DNA from: Acidobacteriota bacterium
GTDB taxonomy: Bacteria; Acidobacteriota; Vicinamibacteria; Vicinamibacterales; UBA2999
Assembly: GCA_016184455.1 (NCBI GenBank)
Contig: JACPCS010000115.1
Span: forward strand, 1 to 49,494
DNA: 49,494 nucleotides
Reading direction: 5' to 3'
Shown here: piece by piece, positions 7,642 to 17,254 of the stretch
Layout: every line of letters starts with the position of its first letter
How positions within the stretch are numbered: the stretch's first letter is position 1
Notes under the pieces: model-generated
Told to the model about the DNA's origin: nothing
Databases searched by the model: none
Seen by the model: the letters and a program-made list of their open reading frames with translations, nothing else
Made by a program: the position numbers and the translations under genes

Positions 7642-8373
7642 ATGCCCGAGGTGACCGTCCGAACGGATGCGCGCTATGTCGAGTTCGACACCGACCGCCA
7701 GATCCGGTATCGCAACAAGCTCTCCTACCGCGTTCTGCACTGGCCCATCTGGATTTTCGTCTTCTTCATCGCGCCGGGACCGCTGACGTTCGACTTGTTC
7801 GAGCGGGGGGTCGACGCGAGGATGGCAGGATGGCTGTCGGTGGTGCTCGCCGCCACGGCCGTCGCGGGACTCAGGGGGCGACTCCCCGGGTGCGAGCCGC
7901 AGCCCTACATCATCCGATTCACCGAGGATCGGCCGAACCCGCTGTACCGCCGCGTCTGCTACACCACCGCGTGGGGTGAAGTGGTCGCGTTTGCGGTGCT
8001 GAATGCGGCTGGTCTGGCGTATGCCGTGGCGACCGGCGAGTGGCAGCTGCGCCAGATGTACGAAGTCGCGTATTTCCCGATCGCAGGAACGGTCTGGGCG
8101 CTCGGGGCCGCCGGACGGCTGCCGCGCGTCAAGCCGTCGACGCAGGGCGAAGGGCACGAGCGCCGGTATTTCTACGGATCGGTCTGGGCCGTGGCGATCG
8201 CGCAGCCGATGCTCTGGGTGCTCTGGCGGATGCTGCCCGCAGCGCGCGCGGCCGACGCGCTCAAGCTGGCCGTGTTCATTGCCGTTCTATCGGCGGTCGG
8301 CGTGCTCGCGCGGCTCGGCGTGCTGCCGCGCACGCGGCCGATCCTGCCCGGAGAGCTCGCCGTCAGTGATTAG
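7642..8373 (+). CDS. multi-pass membrane protein, unknown function
   Basis: 243 residues, not recognised. It has about five or six hydrophobic segments (WPIWIFVFFIAPGPLTFDLF; WLSVVLAATAVAGL; WGEVVAFAVLNAAGLAYAV; WAVAIAQPMLWVLWRML; LAVFIAVLSAVGVLARL) with a cytoplasmic-looking polar N-terminus (RYVEFDTDRQIRYRNKLSYRV). A TAGAAT -10-like box at 7621-7626 sits 15 nt before the ATG, implying a short leader. The gene overlaps the next one by 8 nt, so the membrane protein and the methyltransferases probably form one operon. Confidence 0.7.
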   Translation: MPEVTVRTDARYVEFDTDRQIRYRNKLSYRVLHWPIWIFVFFIAPGPLTFDLFERGVDARMAGWLSVVLAATAVAGLRGRLPGCEPQPYIIRFTEDRPNPLYRRVCYTTAWGEVVAFAVLNAAGLAYAVATGEWQLRQMYEVAYFPIAGTVWALGAAGRLPRVKPSTQGEGHERRYFYGSVWAVAIAQPMLWVLWRMLPAARAADALKLAVFIAVLSAVGVLARLGVLPRTRPILPGELAVSD

Positions 8374-9208
8374 CGACATCGATGTCCTCACGTCGCCCAC
8401 GCTGAAATACCTGCGCGAGCGCTGGTGGGACGACGACTTCACCGAGTTCCTCGCGGAAACGCTGCGGCCGCGCGCCGGCAACCGGATTCTCGACGTCGGG
8501 TGCGGCGAGGGCCTCGCCGAGGTGCACATCGGACGTCTTCACGTCTCGCAGCTCCGTCTCGTCGGCATCGATCTGATGGTGGAGCGCGTGATGATCGCGC
8601 GGAGCGAGGCGGAGGCTCACAATCAGCGCGTGGGCTTCGCCACCGCCGACGCGAGCGCGCTGCCGTTTCGCGACCGCGCGTTCGACGCGACCTTCTGCGT
8701 GGCGGTGCTCCAGCACGTCGGCGACGTCGAGGAGGCCGTGCGCGAGTTCGCCCGCGTGACGGTGCCTGGCGGGCGCGTGCTCGCCGTGGAGCCGGACAAC
8801 ACGGCGCGCTACGGATACGCATCGATCCCCGCCGGGCAGCGCGCGTTCGAGCTGTCAGTGCGGTTCTTCGGCGCGCTCGTCGCCCCGCGTGGCGACGCGG
8901 CGGCCATCGCCGTCGGGCCGACGCTGCCGATGCTGTTCGCCCGGCACGGGATCGAGCCCATGAGCGTGCGACTGTTTCCGGTGTCGAAGACGCAGCTCGG
9001 TGCGCCGCCGGCCAGCGTCTGGGCGCGCCGCCGCAGCGCCGTCGAGCAGGCGGTCGAAACCGCGCCCGGCGACGGTGCCCGCGCCCTCGGCCGCGAGTAC
9101 CTCGACGCACTCGACGCGTACGCGCGGGAGGCCCAGCAGGCGGGCTCCAGCTTCGTCGAGATTCAGAACACGATGTTGTTTGCGACGCTCGGGCAGAAAT
9201 CCGCCTGA
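8366..9208 (+). CDS. class I SAM-dependent methyltransferase
   Basis: 280 residues with a Rossmann methyltransferase core. Motif I is ILDVGCGEGLAEVH, the acidic end of strand 2 is VGIDLM, motif II is GFATADASALPFRD, and motif III is FDATFCVAVLQHV; PGGRVLAVEPD follows. The pattern is that of UbiE/COQ5-type (Methyltransf_11) enzymes. The substrate is unknown. GTG 8366 is chosen because it overlaps the upstream stop by 8 nt and homology begins right after it. The C-terminus overlaps the next methyltransferase gene as TGATG. Confidence 0.85.
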   Translation: MISDIDVLTSPTLKYLRERWWDDDFTEFLAETLRPRAGNRILDVGCGEGLAEVHIGRLHVSQLRLVGIDLMVERVMIARSEAEAHNQRVGFATADASALPFRDRAFDATFCVAVLQHVGDVEEAVREFARVTVPGGRVLAVEPDNTARYGYASIPAGQRAFELSVRFFGALVAPRGDAAAIAVGPTLPMLFARHGIEPMSVRLFPVSKTQLGAPPASVWARRRSAVEQAVETAPGDGARALGREYLDALDAYAREAQQAGSSFVEIQNTMLFATLGQKSA

Positions 9209-9978
9209 TGGAAGGGCACGACGGGTGGGATGACTACGCGCCGTTCTACGACTGGGAGAACGCGCGCACGCTCGGCCGTCGGGACGTTCCCTTCTGGCGC
9301 ACCGTGGCGGCCGGCGCACGCGGGCCCGTGCTGGAGCTCGGTTGCGGCACCGGCCGGATCGTCGTGCCGCTGGCGCGCGCCGGCATCCGGCTCGTCGGCG
9401 TCGACCGGTCCAGGTCGATGCTCGCGCGCGCGCGACGCCGCGTGGCGCGTGCGCGTCTGGACGGCCGCGTCCGCCTGATCCGCGGCGACATCCGGCACCT
9501 CCCGTTTCCCGCGTCCACCTTCTCGACCGTCCTCGCGCCGTACGGCGTGCTGCAGTCGCTCCTGCGCGAGCGCGACCTTGCGGCAACGCTCGCGTCCGTC
9601 CACGACGTACTCGAGCCCGGTGGCACCTTCGGGCTGGAGCTCGTCGCCGATCTGCCTGCGTGGGAGGAGTACCGCAGGCGGGTGAGCCTGCGCGGCTGGC
9701 GGGGGCGGCCGGGCAGCGCGCGCGTCACGCTGGTCGAGACCGTCCGCCAGGACCGCGCCCGGCGGCTGACGATCTTCAATCAGGAGTTCGTCGAGCGGCG
9801 GGGGCGGCAGCGCCGGACCCGCCGCTTCGCGCTGGCCTTCCGGACGCTGTCGGTGCCGCAAATGGCCCGCCGCCTCGAGAAAGCCGGCTTCACGGTCACG
9901 GCTCTGCTCGGCGATTATCGCGGCGGCCCGTGGGACGCCCGGGCCGACGTCTGGGTGATCCTCGCGAAACGCGCGTGA
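9208..9978 (+). CDS. class I SAM-dependent methyltransferase
   Basis: 256 residues. Motif I is VLELGCGTGRIVVPLA, strand 2 ends LVGVDRSRSML, motif II is LIRGDIRHLPFP and motif III is FSTVLAPYGVLQSLL; a typical N-terminal DDYAPFYDWEN precedes. It is a second, clearly different methyltransferase directly after the first (shared A in TGATG). Two adjacent methyltransferases and a membrane protein suggest a small modification pathway of a lipid or secondary metabolite, but nothing in the sequence names the substrate. Confidence 0.85.
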   Translation: MEGHDGWDDYAPFYDWENARTLGRRDVPFWRTVAAGARGPVLELGCGTGRIVVPLARAGIRLVGVDRSRSMLARARRRVARARLDGRVRLIRGDIRHLPFPASTFSTVLAPYGVLQSLLRERDLAATLASVHDVLEPGGTFGLELVADLPAWEEYRRRVSLRGWRGRPGSARVTLVETVRQDRARRLTIFNQEFVERRGRQRRTRRFALAFRTLSVPQMARRLEKAGFTVTALLGDYRGGPWDARADVWVILAKRA

Positions 9979-10018
9979 GACTGTTAGAATTCGGCGTTAC
10001 TTCCGAGGGAGTTCTCAC

Positions 10019-10768
10019 ATGTCTGGCCATTCCAAGTGGCACACCATCAAGCACAAGAAGGGTGCCGCCGACGCCAAGCGCGGCAAGGTTTTCACGCGGA
10101 TCATCAAGGAACTGACGGTCGCCGCCCGCAACGGCGGCAAGGATCCCGACAGTAATCCTCGGCTCCGCACGATCATCGCCGAGGCCAAGGCGAACAACAT
10201 GCCGCGCGAAAACATCGAGCGCGCCATCCGCCGCGGCACCGGCGAGGAGCCCGGCGTCCAGTACGAAGAGGTCACCTACGAGGGCTACGGGCCGGGCGGG
10301 GTGGCGCTGATGATCCAGACACTGACCGACAACAAGAAGCGGACGGTCGGCGAGATCCGCCATCTCCTGGACAAGCACGCGGGCAATCTCGCCGCGGAGA
10401 ACAGCGTCGCGTGGATGTTCTCCCGGAAGGGCGAGATCATTGTCGAGAAAGGAAAGATCGACGAAGACAAGCTGCTCTCGGCGGCGCTCGACGCCGGCGC
10501 CGACGATATGAACGACGACGGAAGCGCCTGGGAAGTGGTGTGCGCACCGGAGCAGTTCGAGGCGGTGCGCGACGCGATCAAGGCGCTCGGTGTGGAGCCC
10601 GCGAGCGCGCAGATCGCGATGATTCCCCAGAACTACGTGAAGCTCGTCGGCAAAGAAGCGCAGCAGATGCTGAAGCTGATGGAAGCCATCGAGGAGCACG
10701 ACGACGTGCAGCACGTGTGGGCCAACTTCGACGTCGAGGAGAAGGAGATCGAGGCCTCCCTGGCGTGA
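10019..10768 (+). CDS. yebC: YebC/PmpR family regulator
   Basis: A full-length 249-residue YebC/TACO1 protein. The N-terminus MSGHSKWHTIKHKKGAADAK, and VAARNGGKDPDSNPRL, NMPRENIERAI and EVTYEGYGPGGVALMI are all diagnostic. YebC proteins bind nucleic acid; members have been described as transcription factors and, more recently, as aids to translation of proline-rich stretches. It has a clear ribosome site (GAGGGAG, 10005-10011) seven bases before ATG and a TAGAAT -10-like box at 9985-9990. Its position before ruvC is a widely conserved arrangement. Confidence 0.97.
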   Translation: MSGHSKWHTIKHKKGAADAKRGKVFTRIIKELTVAARNGGKDPDSNPRLRTIIAEAKANNMPRENIERAIRRGTGEEPGVQYEEVTYEGYGPGGVALMIQTLTDNKKRTVGEIRHLLDKHAGNLAAENSVAWMFSRKGEIIVEKGKIDEDKLLSAALDAGADDMNDDGSAWEVVCAPEQFEAVRDAIKALGVEPASAQIAMIPQNYVKLVGKEAQQMLKLMEAIEEHDDVQHVWANFDVEEKEIEASLA

Positions 10769-11337
10769 GAATCTTCGGCATCGATCCGGGCTCCGAGCGC
10801 ACCGGTTACGGCTGCGTGGAGACGGACGGCCGCGTCGCCCGCCTGGTGCGCTGCGGCGCAATCTCGGTGCCCCCCGGCGACCCTTTCCCCCAGCGCCTCG
10901 CGCACATCCACCGCGAGCTCCTCACGCTGCTGACCGGTTGCGCACCCGACTGCGTGGCGATCGAATCGCTCTTTCACGCCGCCAACGTGCGCAGCGCCCT
11001 CAAGCTCGGGCACGCCCGTGGCGTGGCCGTGCTCGCCGCCGTCGAGGCGGGGTGCCCGGTCGTCGAATACACGCCGGCGGAGGTCAAGCGCGCGGTGGTC
11101 GGCTACGGCCGCGCCGAGAAGCATCAGGTGCAGCAGATGATCAAGCTGCTCCTCGGCCTCGCGAAGCCGCCGTCGCCGCACGATGCGGCCGACGCGCTGG
11201 CGGTCGCGATTTGCCATCTGCATTCGATGCCGCCGGTCCGGCTAGAGCCGGACACTACGAAGGCAGACGTGACGTCCGGCTTTAGCCGGGCCAAGCCGCG
11301 CACCTGGCGTCACTACCGTCCCCCCACCGCCGGATGA
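10765..11337 (+). CDS. ruvC: Holliday junction resolvase RuvC
   Basis: 190 residues. RuvC is the dimeric endonuclease that cuts Holliday junctions moved by RuvAB. The catalytic acids are visible: Asp7 (FGIDPGSERTGYG), Glu67 (CVAIESLFHA), Asp140 and Asp143 (PHDAADALAVAICH). It starts with GTG 10765, overlapping the yebC stop. The last 30 or so residues (from 158) do not look like RuvC: they are encoded by a pair of GTCCGGCT-type foldback repeats (11236-11290) and read VRLEPDTTKADVTSGFSRAK. The core is complete without this tail. Confidence 0.96.
   Translation: MRIFGIDPGSERTGYGCVETDGRVARLVRCGAISVPPGDPFPQRLAHIHRELLTLLTGCAPDCVAIESLFHAANVRSALKLGHARGVAVLAAVEAGCPVVEYTPAEVKRAVVGYGRAEKHQVQQMIKLLLGLAKPPSPHDAADALAVAICHLHSMPPVRLEPDTTKADVTSGFSRAKPRTWRHYRPPTAG
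11236..11290. repeat. GTCCGGCT foldback repeat pair inside the 3' end of ruvC
   Basis: Two palindromic units sit in the coding sequence: GTCCGGCTAGAGCCGGAC at 11236-11253, and an imperfect copy beginning GTCCGGCTTTAGCCGG at 11274, separated by 20 nt. Single units of the same family occur at 29909-29926 and 31369-31386 in spacers. The pair is translated in frame and forms the odd tail of RuvC. Confidence 0.9.
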
Positions 11338-11929
11338 TCGCACTGCTCCGCGGCCGCATTCTCGACAAGCAGCCGAACCGGATCGTCGTCGACGTGCAGG
11401 GCGTCGGGTACGAGGTGCACGTGCCGCTGTCGACCTACTACGACGTCGGCGACCCTGGCGACCAGGTCTCGCTGCGCATCCACACGCACGTGCGGGAGGA
11501 CGCGCTGCAGCTGTATGGGTTTCTGACGGCGCTCGAGCAGCAGCTCTTCGAGCGGCTGATTGCGACGAGCGGCATCGGCCCGAAGCTGGCAGTGGCGGTG
11601 CTCTCGGGCATCGAACCGGCGGAGCTCGTCGCCGCCGTGCAGCGCGGCGACGTCGCGCGCCTCACGGCAATCCCCGGCATCGGACGGAAGACGGCCGAGC
11701 GGATCGTGCTCGAGCTGAAGGATCGCCTCGCGCATCTCGTCGTGCCGGCTGGCGCTGGTGGGCCCGCCGAGGCATCAGGCGGACGGCTGCGCGACGATGT
11801 GCTCTCGGCGCTCCTGAACCTGGGCTATCATCGGGCCATCGCCGAAAAAGCCGTTGACGCCACATTGAACACCAACGGTGCGCCCGCGTTCGAGCAGGCG
11901 CTCAAGGCCGCGCTGCGGGAGCTGATGCG

Positions 11930-11933
<4 letters not shown>
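11334..11933 (+). CDS. ruvA: Holliday junction branch migration protein RuvA
   Basis: 199 residues, usual length. RuvA tetramers bind the four-way junction and load the RuvB motor. Domain I begins [28 protein letters not shown]; domain II carries two helix-hairpin-helix motifs ([15 protein letters not shown] and [16 protein letters not shown]); domain III (about 140-199) has [15 protein letters not shown], the RuvB-contacting part. It overlaps ruvC and ruvB by 4 nt each. Confidence 0.97.
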
Positions 11934-12939
<1,006 letters not shown>

Positions 12940-12946
<7 letters not shown>

Positions 12947-13944
12947 AGCCGAACAGCGCCGGCCGCGCGCGCATCGCGGGGCTGGCCACCTATGTACCCC
13001 CGCGCGTGCTCACGAACGCCGACCTCGAGAAGATGGTCGACACGAGCGACGAGTGGATCATGCAGCGTGTGGGTATCCGCGAACGCCACGTCGTCGATCC
13101 GGGCGTGGCGACGTCCGACCTCGCGAAGGAGGCGGCGCTCACGGCGATCGAGCGCGCGGGCGTGACGCCGGCCGACATCGATCTGATCCTCGTCGCGACG
13201 ACGACCCCCGACATGCTGTTTCCAAGCACCGCCTGCCTGCTCCAGACGAAGATTGGCGCGCCGCGGGCATGGGGGTACGACCTCAGCGCGGCGTGCGCCG
13301 GGTTTACCTACGCGCTGACGACCGGCGCCGCGATGATAGCCTCAGGGGCGAGCACGCGGGCGCTCGTCGTGGGCGCCGACGTGATGTCGAGCATCATCGA
13401 CTACACCGATCGCGCCACCTGCGTGCTGTTCGGCGATGGCGCCGGCGCCGTGGTGCTCGAGGCGGCGAACGGGGATTCGGCCGGCGTGATCGACTTCGAG
13501 CACTATATCGACGGCCGCGGCGGGTCGGCGCTCTGCATGCCGGCGGGCGGCAGCCGCATGCCCGCGTCGAAGGAGACGGTCGAGCAGCGGCTGCACTTCG
13601 TCAAGCAGGAAGGGCAGGCGGTCTTCAAGTACGCCGTGCGGAATTTCGAGGAGGTCTGCCGCGTGCTCCTCGAGCGCAACGGCCTGAAGCCGTGCCAGGT
13701 GGACCTGCTCGTGCCGCATCAGGCGAATACGCGGATCATCCTGTCCGCCACCGAGAAGCTCGGCTTGCCGCGCGACAAGGTGGTGATCAACATCGATCGC
13801 TTCGGCAACACCACCGCCGCCACGATTCCGCTTGCGCTCGACGATGCCGTCCGCGCAGGACGGCTGAAGCGTGGCGACCTCGTCCTTCTCGCCGCCGTCG
13901 GCGCCGGCTTCACGGTCGGCGCCGTGCTGCTGCGCTGGGGATAA
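12940..13944 (+). CDS. fabH: 3-oxoacyl-ACP synthase III
   Basis: 334 residues. FabH condenses a short acyl-CoA with malonyl-ACP to start fatty-acid synthesis. The catalytic triad is present: Cys in [12 protein letters not shown], His in [10 protein letters not shown], Asn in [32 protein letters not shown], which marks CoA binding, is intact. The GTG at 12940 overlaps ruvB by 7 nt; an in-frame GTG at 12943 is equally possible. Its location behind ruvB, away from other fab genes, is unusual for model organisms but is consistent with one long housekeeping operon here. Confidence 0.95.
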
Positions 13945-13951
13945 TGAACAT

Positions 13952-14419
13952 GTGGTGTCTCCAGCCCAGCAGCGCGTCGCGGCGCTGCGCAGGATCGCCG
14001 AGCTGCTCGACTCCGCGTTCGTGGTGCCCGGCACGTCGTACCGGGTCGGCCTCGACCCGATCGTCGGCCTGATCCCCGGGCTCGGCGACCTCGTCTCACC
14101 GCTCTTCGCGCTCGTGATCCTCTGGCAGGCCCGCGACCTGGGCCTGCCGCTCGTCGTCCGGCTTCGGATGATCGGCAACGTGGCGATCGATGCGATGCTG
14201 GGAGCAGTGCCGATCGTGGGCGACCTGTTCGACGTGGCGTGGAAGGCGAATCTTCGCAACCTGGTGCTTCTCGAGCGGCACGCGGCAGGCGCCCGCCGCG
14301 CCTCGGCCGGCGATTGGCTCTTCGTGGGCCTATTCATGCTGCTCGTCCTTGCGATCGCCGTCCTTCCATTTCTGGTCCTCGGCTGGCTCGCGGCCGTGCT
14401 GGGACGCCGACTTCTCTGA
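13952..14419 (+). CDS. DUF4112 membrane protein
   Basis: About 155 residues. The motif GLDPIVGLIPGLGDLVSPL followed by GNVAIDAMLGAVPIVGDLFDVAWKANLRNLVLLE is diagnostic for DUF4112, a small membrane family without known function. A C-terminal hydrophobic hairpin (WLFVGLFMLLVLAIAVLPFLVLGWLAAVL) is present. The start is GTG 13952 or GTG 13955, 8-11 nt after the fabH stop; homology begins near AALRRIAELLDSAF. Confidence 0.85.
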   Translation: MVSPAQQRVAALRRIAELLDSAFVVPGTSYRVGLDPIVGLIPGLGDLVSPLFALVILWQARDLGLPLVVRLRMIGNVAIDAMLGAVPIVGDLFDVAWKANLRNLVLLERHAAGARRASAGDWLFVGLFMLLVLAIAVLPFLVLGWLAAVLGRRLL

Positions 14420-14420
14420 C

Positions 14421-15077
14421 GTGGCCCGCCGACGTCAGACGCCCCCGCCGCGGATCTTCCTGCTCTCGCCGGCCAACTGCTCCGGACGCCGCGCACAACT
14501 GCTGCTCGCGCCGAACGCCGGCTTCGAGCTGGCTCGCCGGCTCCAGAGCCGGCGGGGCGCGCCGCTCGGCGAGGTCTTCAGCTTCGTGAGCGGGCTGTAC
14601 TTCCGCGGCAAGCTCGCGTACGCGCGGCGGTTTGCGCGGCCGCCCGATCCCGGTGACCTCGTGACAGCGGGCGGCGTGCTCGTGATCACGCCGAACGCGG
14701 GGCTGCGCGCGGCGGACACGTCCGTGACGATCGCGTCGTTTCAGACGTTTGCCGCGGCGGAGATTGACGTCGCCAATCCCGTGTACCGGCGGCCGCTCGA
14801 ACGCGGCGCGCGGACGCTGCGGGCGGCCATCAGTGAGGACTGCGAGGTCGTGCTGCTCGGCAGCATCGCCTCGGGCAAGTACGTCGACCTGCTGCTGCCG
14901 ATTTTCGGCACCCGTCTGATGTTCCCGCCGCACTTCGTCGGCCGCGGCGACATGAGCCGCGGGGGACTGATGCTCCGGTGCGTGACCGCCGGCCTCGAGC
15001 TGGAGTACGCGCCGATCGCGGGCGCCGCGCGCCACGGCCCGAGGCCGCCGAAACTGGAACCACGAAGGCCACGATGA
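14421..15077 (+). CDS. hypothetical protein upstream of ligD-Pol
   Basis: 218 residues, not recognised. It starts at GTG 14421, one base after the previous stop. It is soluble, with a motif-like N-terminus PPRIFLLSPANCSGRRAQLL and later VTAGGVLVITPNAGLR, DCEVVLLGSIASGKYVDLLL and FPPHFVGRGDMSRGGL. The last dozen residues (KLEPRRPR) are encoded by the start of a CACGAAG foldback repeat, so the native end is probably near ELEYAPI. It is followed directly by a LigD-type primase-polymerase; a role in DNA repair would be a guess from that neighbour only. Confidence 0.65.
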   Translation: MARRRQTPPPRIFLLSPANCSGRRAQLLLAPNAGFELARRLQSRRGAPLGEVFSFVSGLYFRGKLAYARRFARPPDPGDLVTAGGVLVITPNAGLRAADTSVTIASFQTFAAAEIDVANPVYRRPLERGARTLRAAISEDCEVVLLGSIASGKYVDLLLPIFGTRLMFPPHFVGRGDMSRGGLMLRCVTAGLELEYAPIAGAARHGPRPPKLEPRRPR

Positions 15078-15133
15078 TCACGAAGGCAGACTAGCCAAAA
15101 TGTGCGTTCGTGATCTTCGTGTTCTTCGTGGTT
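15058..15133. repeat. CACGAAG foldback repeat
   Basis: AACCACGAAG (15058-15067) and further CACGAAG-like units form the left arm; the right arm ends CTTCGTGGTT (15124-15133), the exact complement, after stuttering CTTCGTG units. The stop of the upstream gene and the run-up to the LigD-Pol start both lie in or beside the element. The AT content is clearly above that of its neighbours. Confidence 0.88.
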
Positions 15134-15140
15134 GACATCG

Positions 15141-16100
15141 ATGCATCGTCTTCGGATCCCTACCGACGTCGACAACGCGACGCTGACGGTCGACGGCCGC
15201 GAGGTGCGGCTGACGAACCTGCGCAAGCCGTTCTGGCCGGAGCTCGGCATCACCAAGGGCGGGCTCATCCAGTATTACGCCGACGTCGCGCCGGTCCTCC
15301 TGCCGCACATCCGGAACCGCGCCATGGTCATGAAGCGCTATCCACATGGCGCGGCCGGACCGTTCTTCTTCATGAAGCGCGCGCCGACGCCCCGGCCGGC
15401 ATGGATTCGGACCTGCGCGATCGAGCATGAGTCGGGCAACATCATTGACTTTCCCCTGATCGACGATCTCGCGTGTCTGTTGTGGGTGATCAATCTCGGG
15501 TGCATCGATCTCAATCAGTGGTACGCGACGTGCGACGACGTCGATCGACCGGATTACGTCCACTTCGATCTCGACCCGGGCACGGGTGCAACCTTCGATC
15601 GGGTGCGCAAGTGCGCGCTGATCGTCCACGAGGCGCTCGAGTCGCTGGGCATGAAGCCGCTCGTGAAAACGAGCGGCTCGAAGGGCATGCACGTCTATGT
15701 CCCGATCATGCGAGGCCCGGTGCAGAAGGCGGTCTGGACGTTTGCGAAAGCGCTCGCCGTGGAGCTGGCGTCGCGGCATCCGGCGCTCGTGACGTCCGAG
15801 TACCGCGTCGCCGAGCGGCCGGCCGCGCGCGTGCTCGTCGACTACAACCAGAACCGGTGGGGCAGCACGCTTGCGAGCATCTACTCGGTACGGCCGACGC
15901 CGCTCGCGACGGTGTCGACGCCCGTGACATGGGAGGAAGTGGCGCGAGGCATCCGCACCGAGGATTTCACGATTCGGAACGTTCCCGATCGGGTGGCCCA
16001 GCGCGGCGATCTCTGGAAGCCGCTGCTCGCCGCGCGCGGCAGGACCGATCTCGGCCGGTTCCTCCAGCCTGCTTCCCGAGCAGCTCGCCGACGGGCTTGA
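15141..16100 (+). CDS. stand-alone LigD-type polymerase/primase domain
   Basis: 319 residues of the archaeo-eukaryotic-primase-like domain that in bacterial LigD adds nucleotides during Ku-dependent end joining. Recognisable blocks: LTNLRKPFWPELGITKGGLI, KRYPHGAAGPFFFMKRAP, INLGCIDLNQWYA, the catalytic YVHFDLDPG (the Asp-Leu-Asp pair that binds metal) and TSGSKGMHVYVPI. No ligase or phosphoesterase domain is attached and no ku gene is in the window. ATG 15141 is preferred to an upstream TTG at 15132 lying in the repeat. The upstream unknown gene may be co-transcribed. Confidence 0.9.
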   Translation: MHRLRIPTDVDNATLTVDGREVRLTNLRKPFWPELGITKGGLIQYYADVAPVLLPHIRNRAMVMKRYPHGAAGPFFFMKRAPTPRPAWIRTCAIEHESGNIIDFPLIDDLACLLWVINLGCIDLNQWYATCDDVDRPDYVHFDLDPGTGATFDRVRKCALIVHEALESLGMKPLVKTSGSKGMHVYVPIMRGPVQKAVWTFAKALAVELASRHPALVTSEYRVAERPAARVLVDYNQNRWGSTLASIYSVRPTPLATVSTPVTWEEVARGIRTEDFTIRNVPDRVAQRGDLWKPLLAARGRTDLGRFLQPASRAARRRA

Positions 16101-16177
16101 GGCGATCGATGTGATCGCATGTCGTACATGCCGGCTGAGTGTGCAAGGCCCCGGCCACTCAGATACGCTCGCAGGCG

Positions 16178-17245
16178 GTGGACGTTTCAGAGTTCGATTT
16201 CGATCTGCCGCCTGAGCGCATCGCCCAGGACCCGCCGATGGTCCGCGGCGGCTCGCGGCTGCTCGTGCTGCACCGCGACTCGGGGTACGTCGAGCACGCG
16301 ATGTTCGCGCGGCTCGGCGATTACCTCCGGGCGGGCGATCTGCTCGTGCTGAACAATACGAAGGTGTTTCCGGCGCGGCTCCTCGGGCACAGGGTCCCGA
16401 GCGGAGGGACGGTCGAATGTCTGCTCCTCCGTGAACGCCCAAAGCCCGAAGCCCAAAGCCCGAAGTGGGAATGGGAAGCCCTCGTCCATCCAGGGCAGAA
16501 GCTCAAGCCTGGCGCGCGGATGCTGTTCGAAGGGAGCGGCATTCAGGTGCACGGCGAGATCGTGTTCCGCCACTTCTACGGCCGGCGCGTCGTCCGGCTC
16601 TGGACCGATGCGAGCGTCGATCTCATGGATGCGATCGAGCGCATCGGGCACGTGCCGCTGCCGCCCTACATCAGGCGCGAGGACCGGCCGGCCGACCGCG
16701 AGCGATACCAGACGGTGTACGCGCGCGAGCGCGGCTCTGTTGCGGCGCCGACCGCAGGGCTGCACTTCACGCCGGCGCTCCTCGACGAGCTGACGGCTCT
16801 CGGGGTCGGGCGCGCCGAGGTGACGCTGCACGTCGGATACGGCACGTTCAAGCCCGTTCGTTCGTCACGTGTCGAGGACCACGTGGTCGATCCCGAAACG
16901 TTCGGCGTGCCGCCCGAGGCCGCCGCGGCGCTGACGCGTGCGCGTCGTGAAAGTCGCCGCATCGTTGCCGTCGGCACGACGACCGTCCGCGTGCTGGAGT
17001 CGCTCGCCGTGAATGCCGACGGCCGCATCGGCGCGCAGAGCGGCGAAACGGGCCTGTACGTCCGCCCGGGGCACGCATTCCGCCTGGTCGACGGCCTCGT
17101 CACGAACTTTCACCTGCCGCGCTCGTCGCTGCTCGTGCTCGTCGCGGCGTTCGCCGGCCGCGAACCCGTCCTTGCCGCCTATCGCGAGGCGATCGCCCAC
17201 GGGTATCGCTTCTACAGCTACGGCGACGCGATGCTGATCCTGTAA
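16178..17245 (+). CDS. queA: S-adenosylmethionine:tRNA ribosyltransferase-isomerase
   Basis: About 355 residues. QueA transfers the ribosyl part of SAM to preQ1 in tRNA, making epoxyqueuosine. Diagnostic: FDFDLPPERIAQDPP, LVLNNTKVFPARLLG, HVPLPPYIRR, YARERGSVAAPTAGLHFT, THHVGYGTF-like TLHVGYGTFKPV, VGTTTVRVLES and TNFHLPRSSLL. GTG 16178 fits the usual start; the frame is open further upstream. After ECLLLRE there is an extra piece (about RPKPEAQSPK) that the family lacks, encoded by two exact 14-nt tandem copies. queE and queC occur at 34.5 kb in this window. Confidence 0.95.
   Translation: MDVSEFDFDLPPERIAQDPPMVRGGSRLLVLHRDSGYVEHAMFARLGDYLRAGDLLVLNNTKVFPARLLGHRVPSGGTVECLLLRERPKPEAQSPKWEWEALVHPGQKLKPGARMLFEGSGIQVHGEIVFRHFYGRRVVRLWTDASVDLMDAIERIGHVPLPPYIRREDRPADRERYQTVYARERGSVAAPTAGLHFTPALLDELTALGVGRAEVTLHVGYGTFKPVRSSRVEDHVVDPETFGVPPEAAAALTRARRESRRIVAVGTTTVRVLESLAVNADGRIGAQSGETGLYVRPGHAFRLVDGLVTNFHLPRSSLLVLVAAFAGREPVLAAYREAIAHGYRFYSYGDAMLIL
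16437..16464. repeat. two exact 14-nt tandem copies inside queA
   Basis: GCCCAAAGCCCGAA occurs twice back to back (16437-16450 and 16451-16464). The unit is close to the CCCAAAGCCCAA units of the foldback repeat before tilS. Here only one arm exists, and it is translated in frame (about ten residues rich in Pro and Lys) in a surface region of QueA. Confidence 0.9.
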
Positions 17246-17254
17246 CCTACCCCC

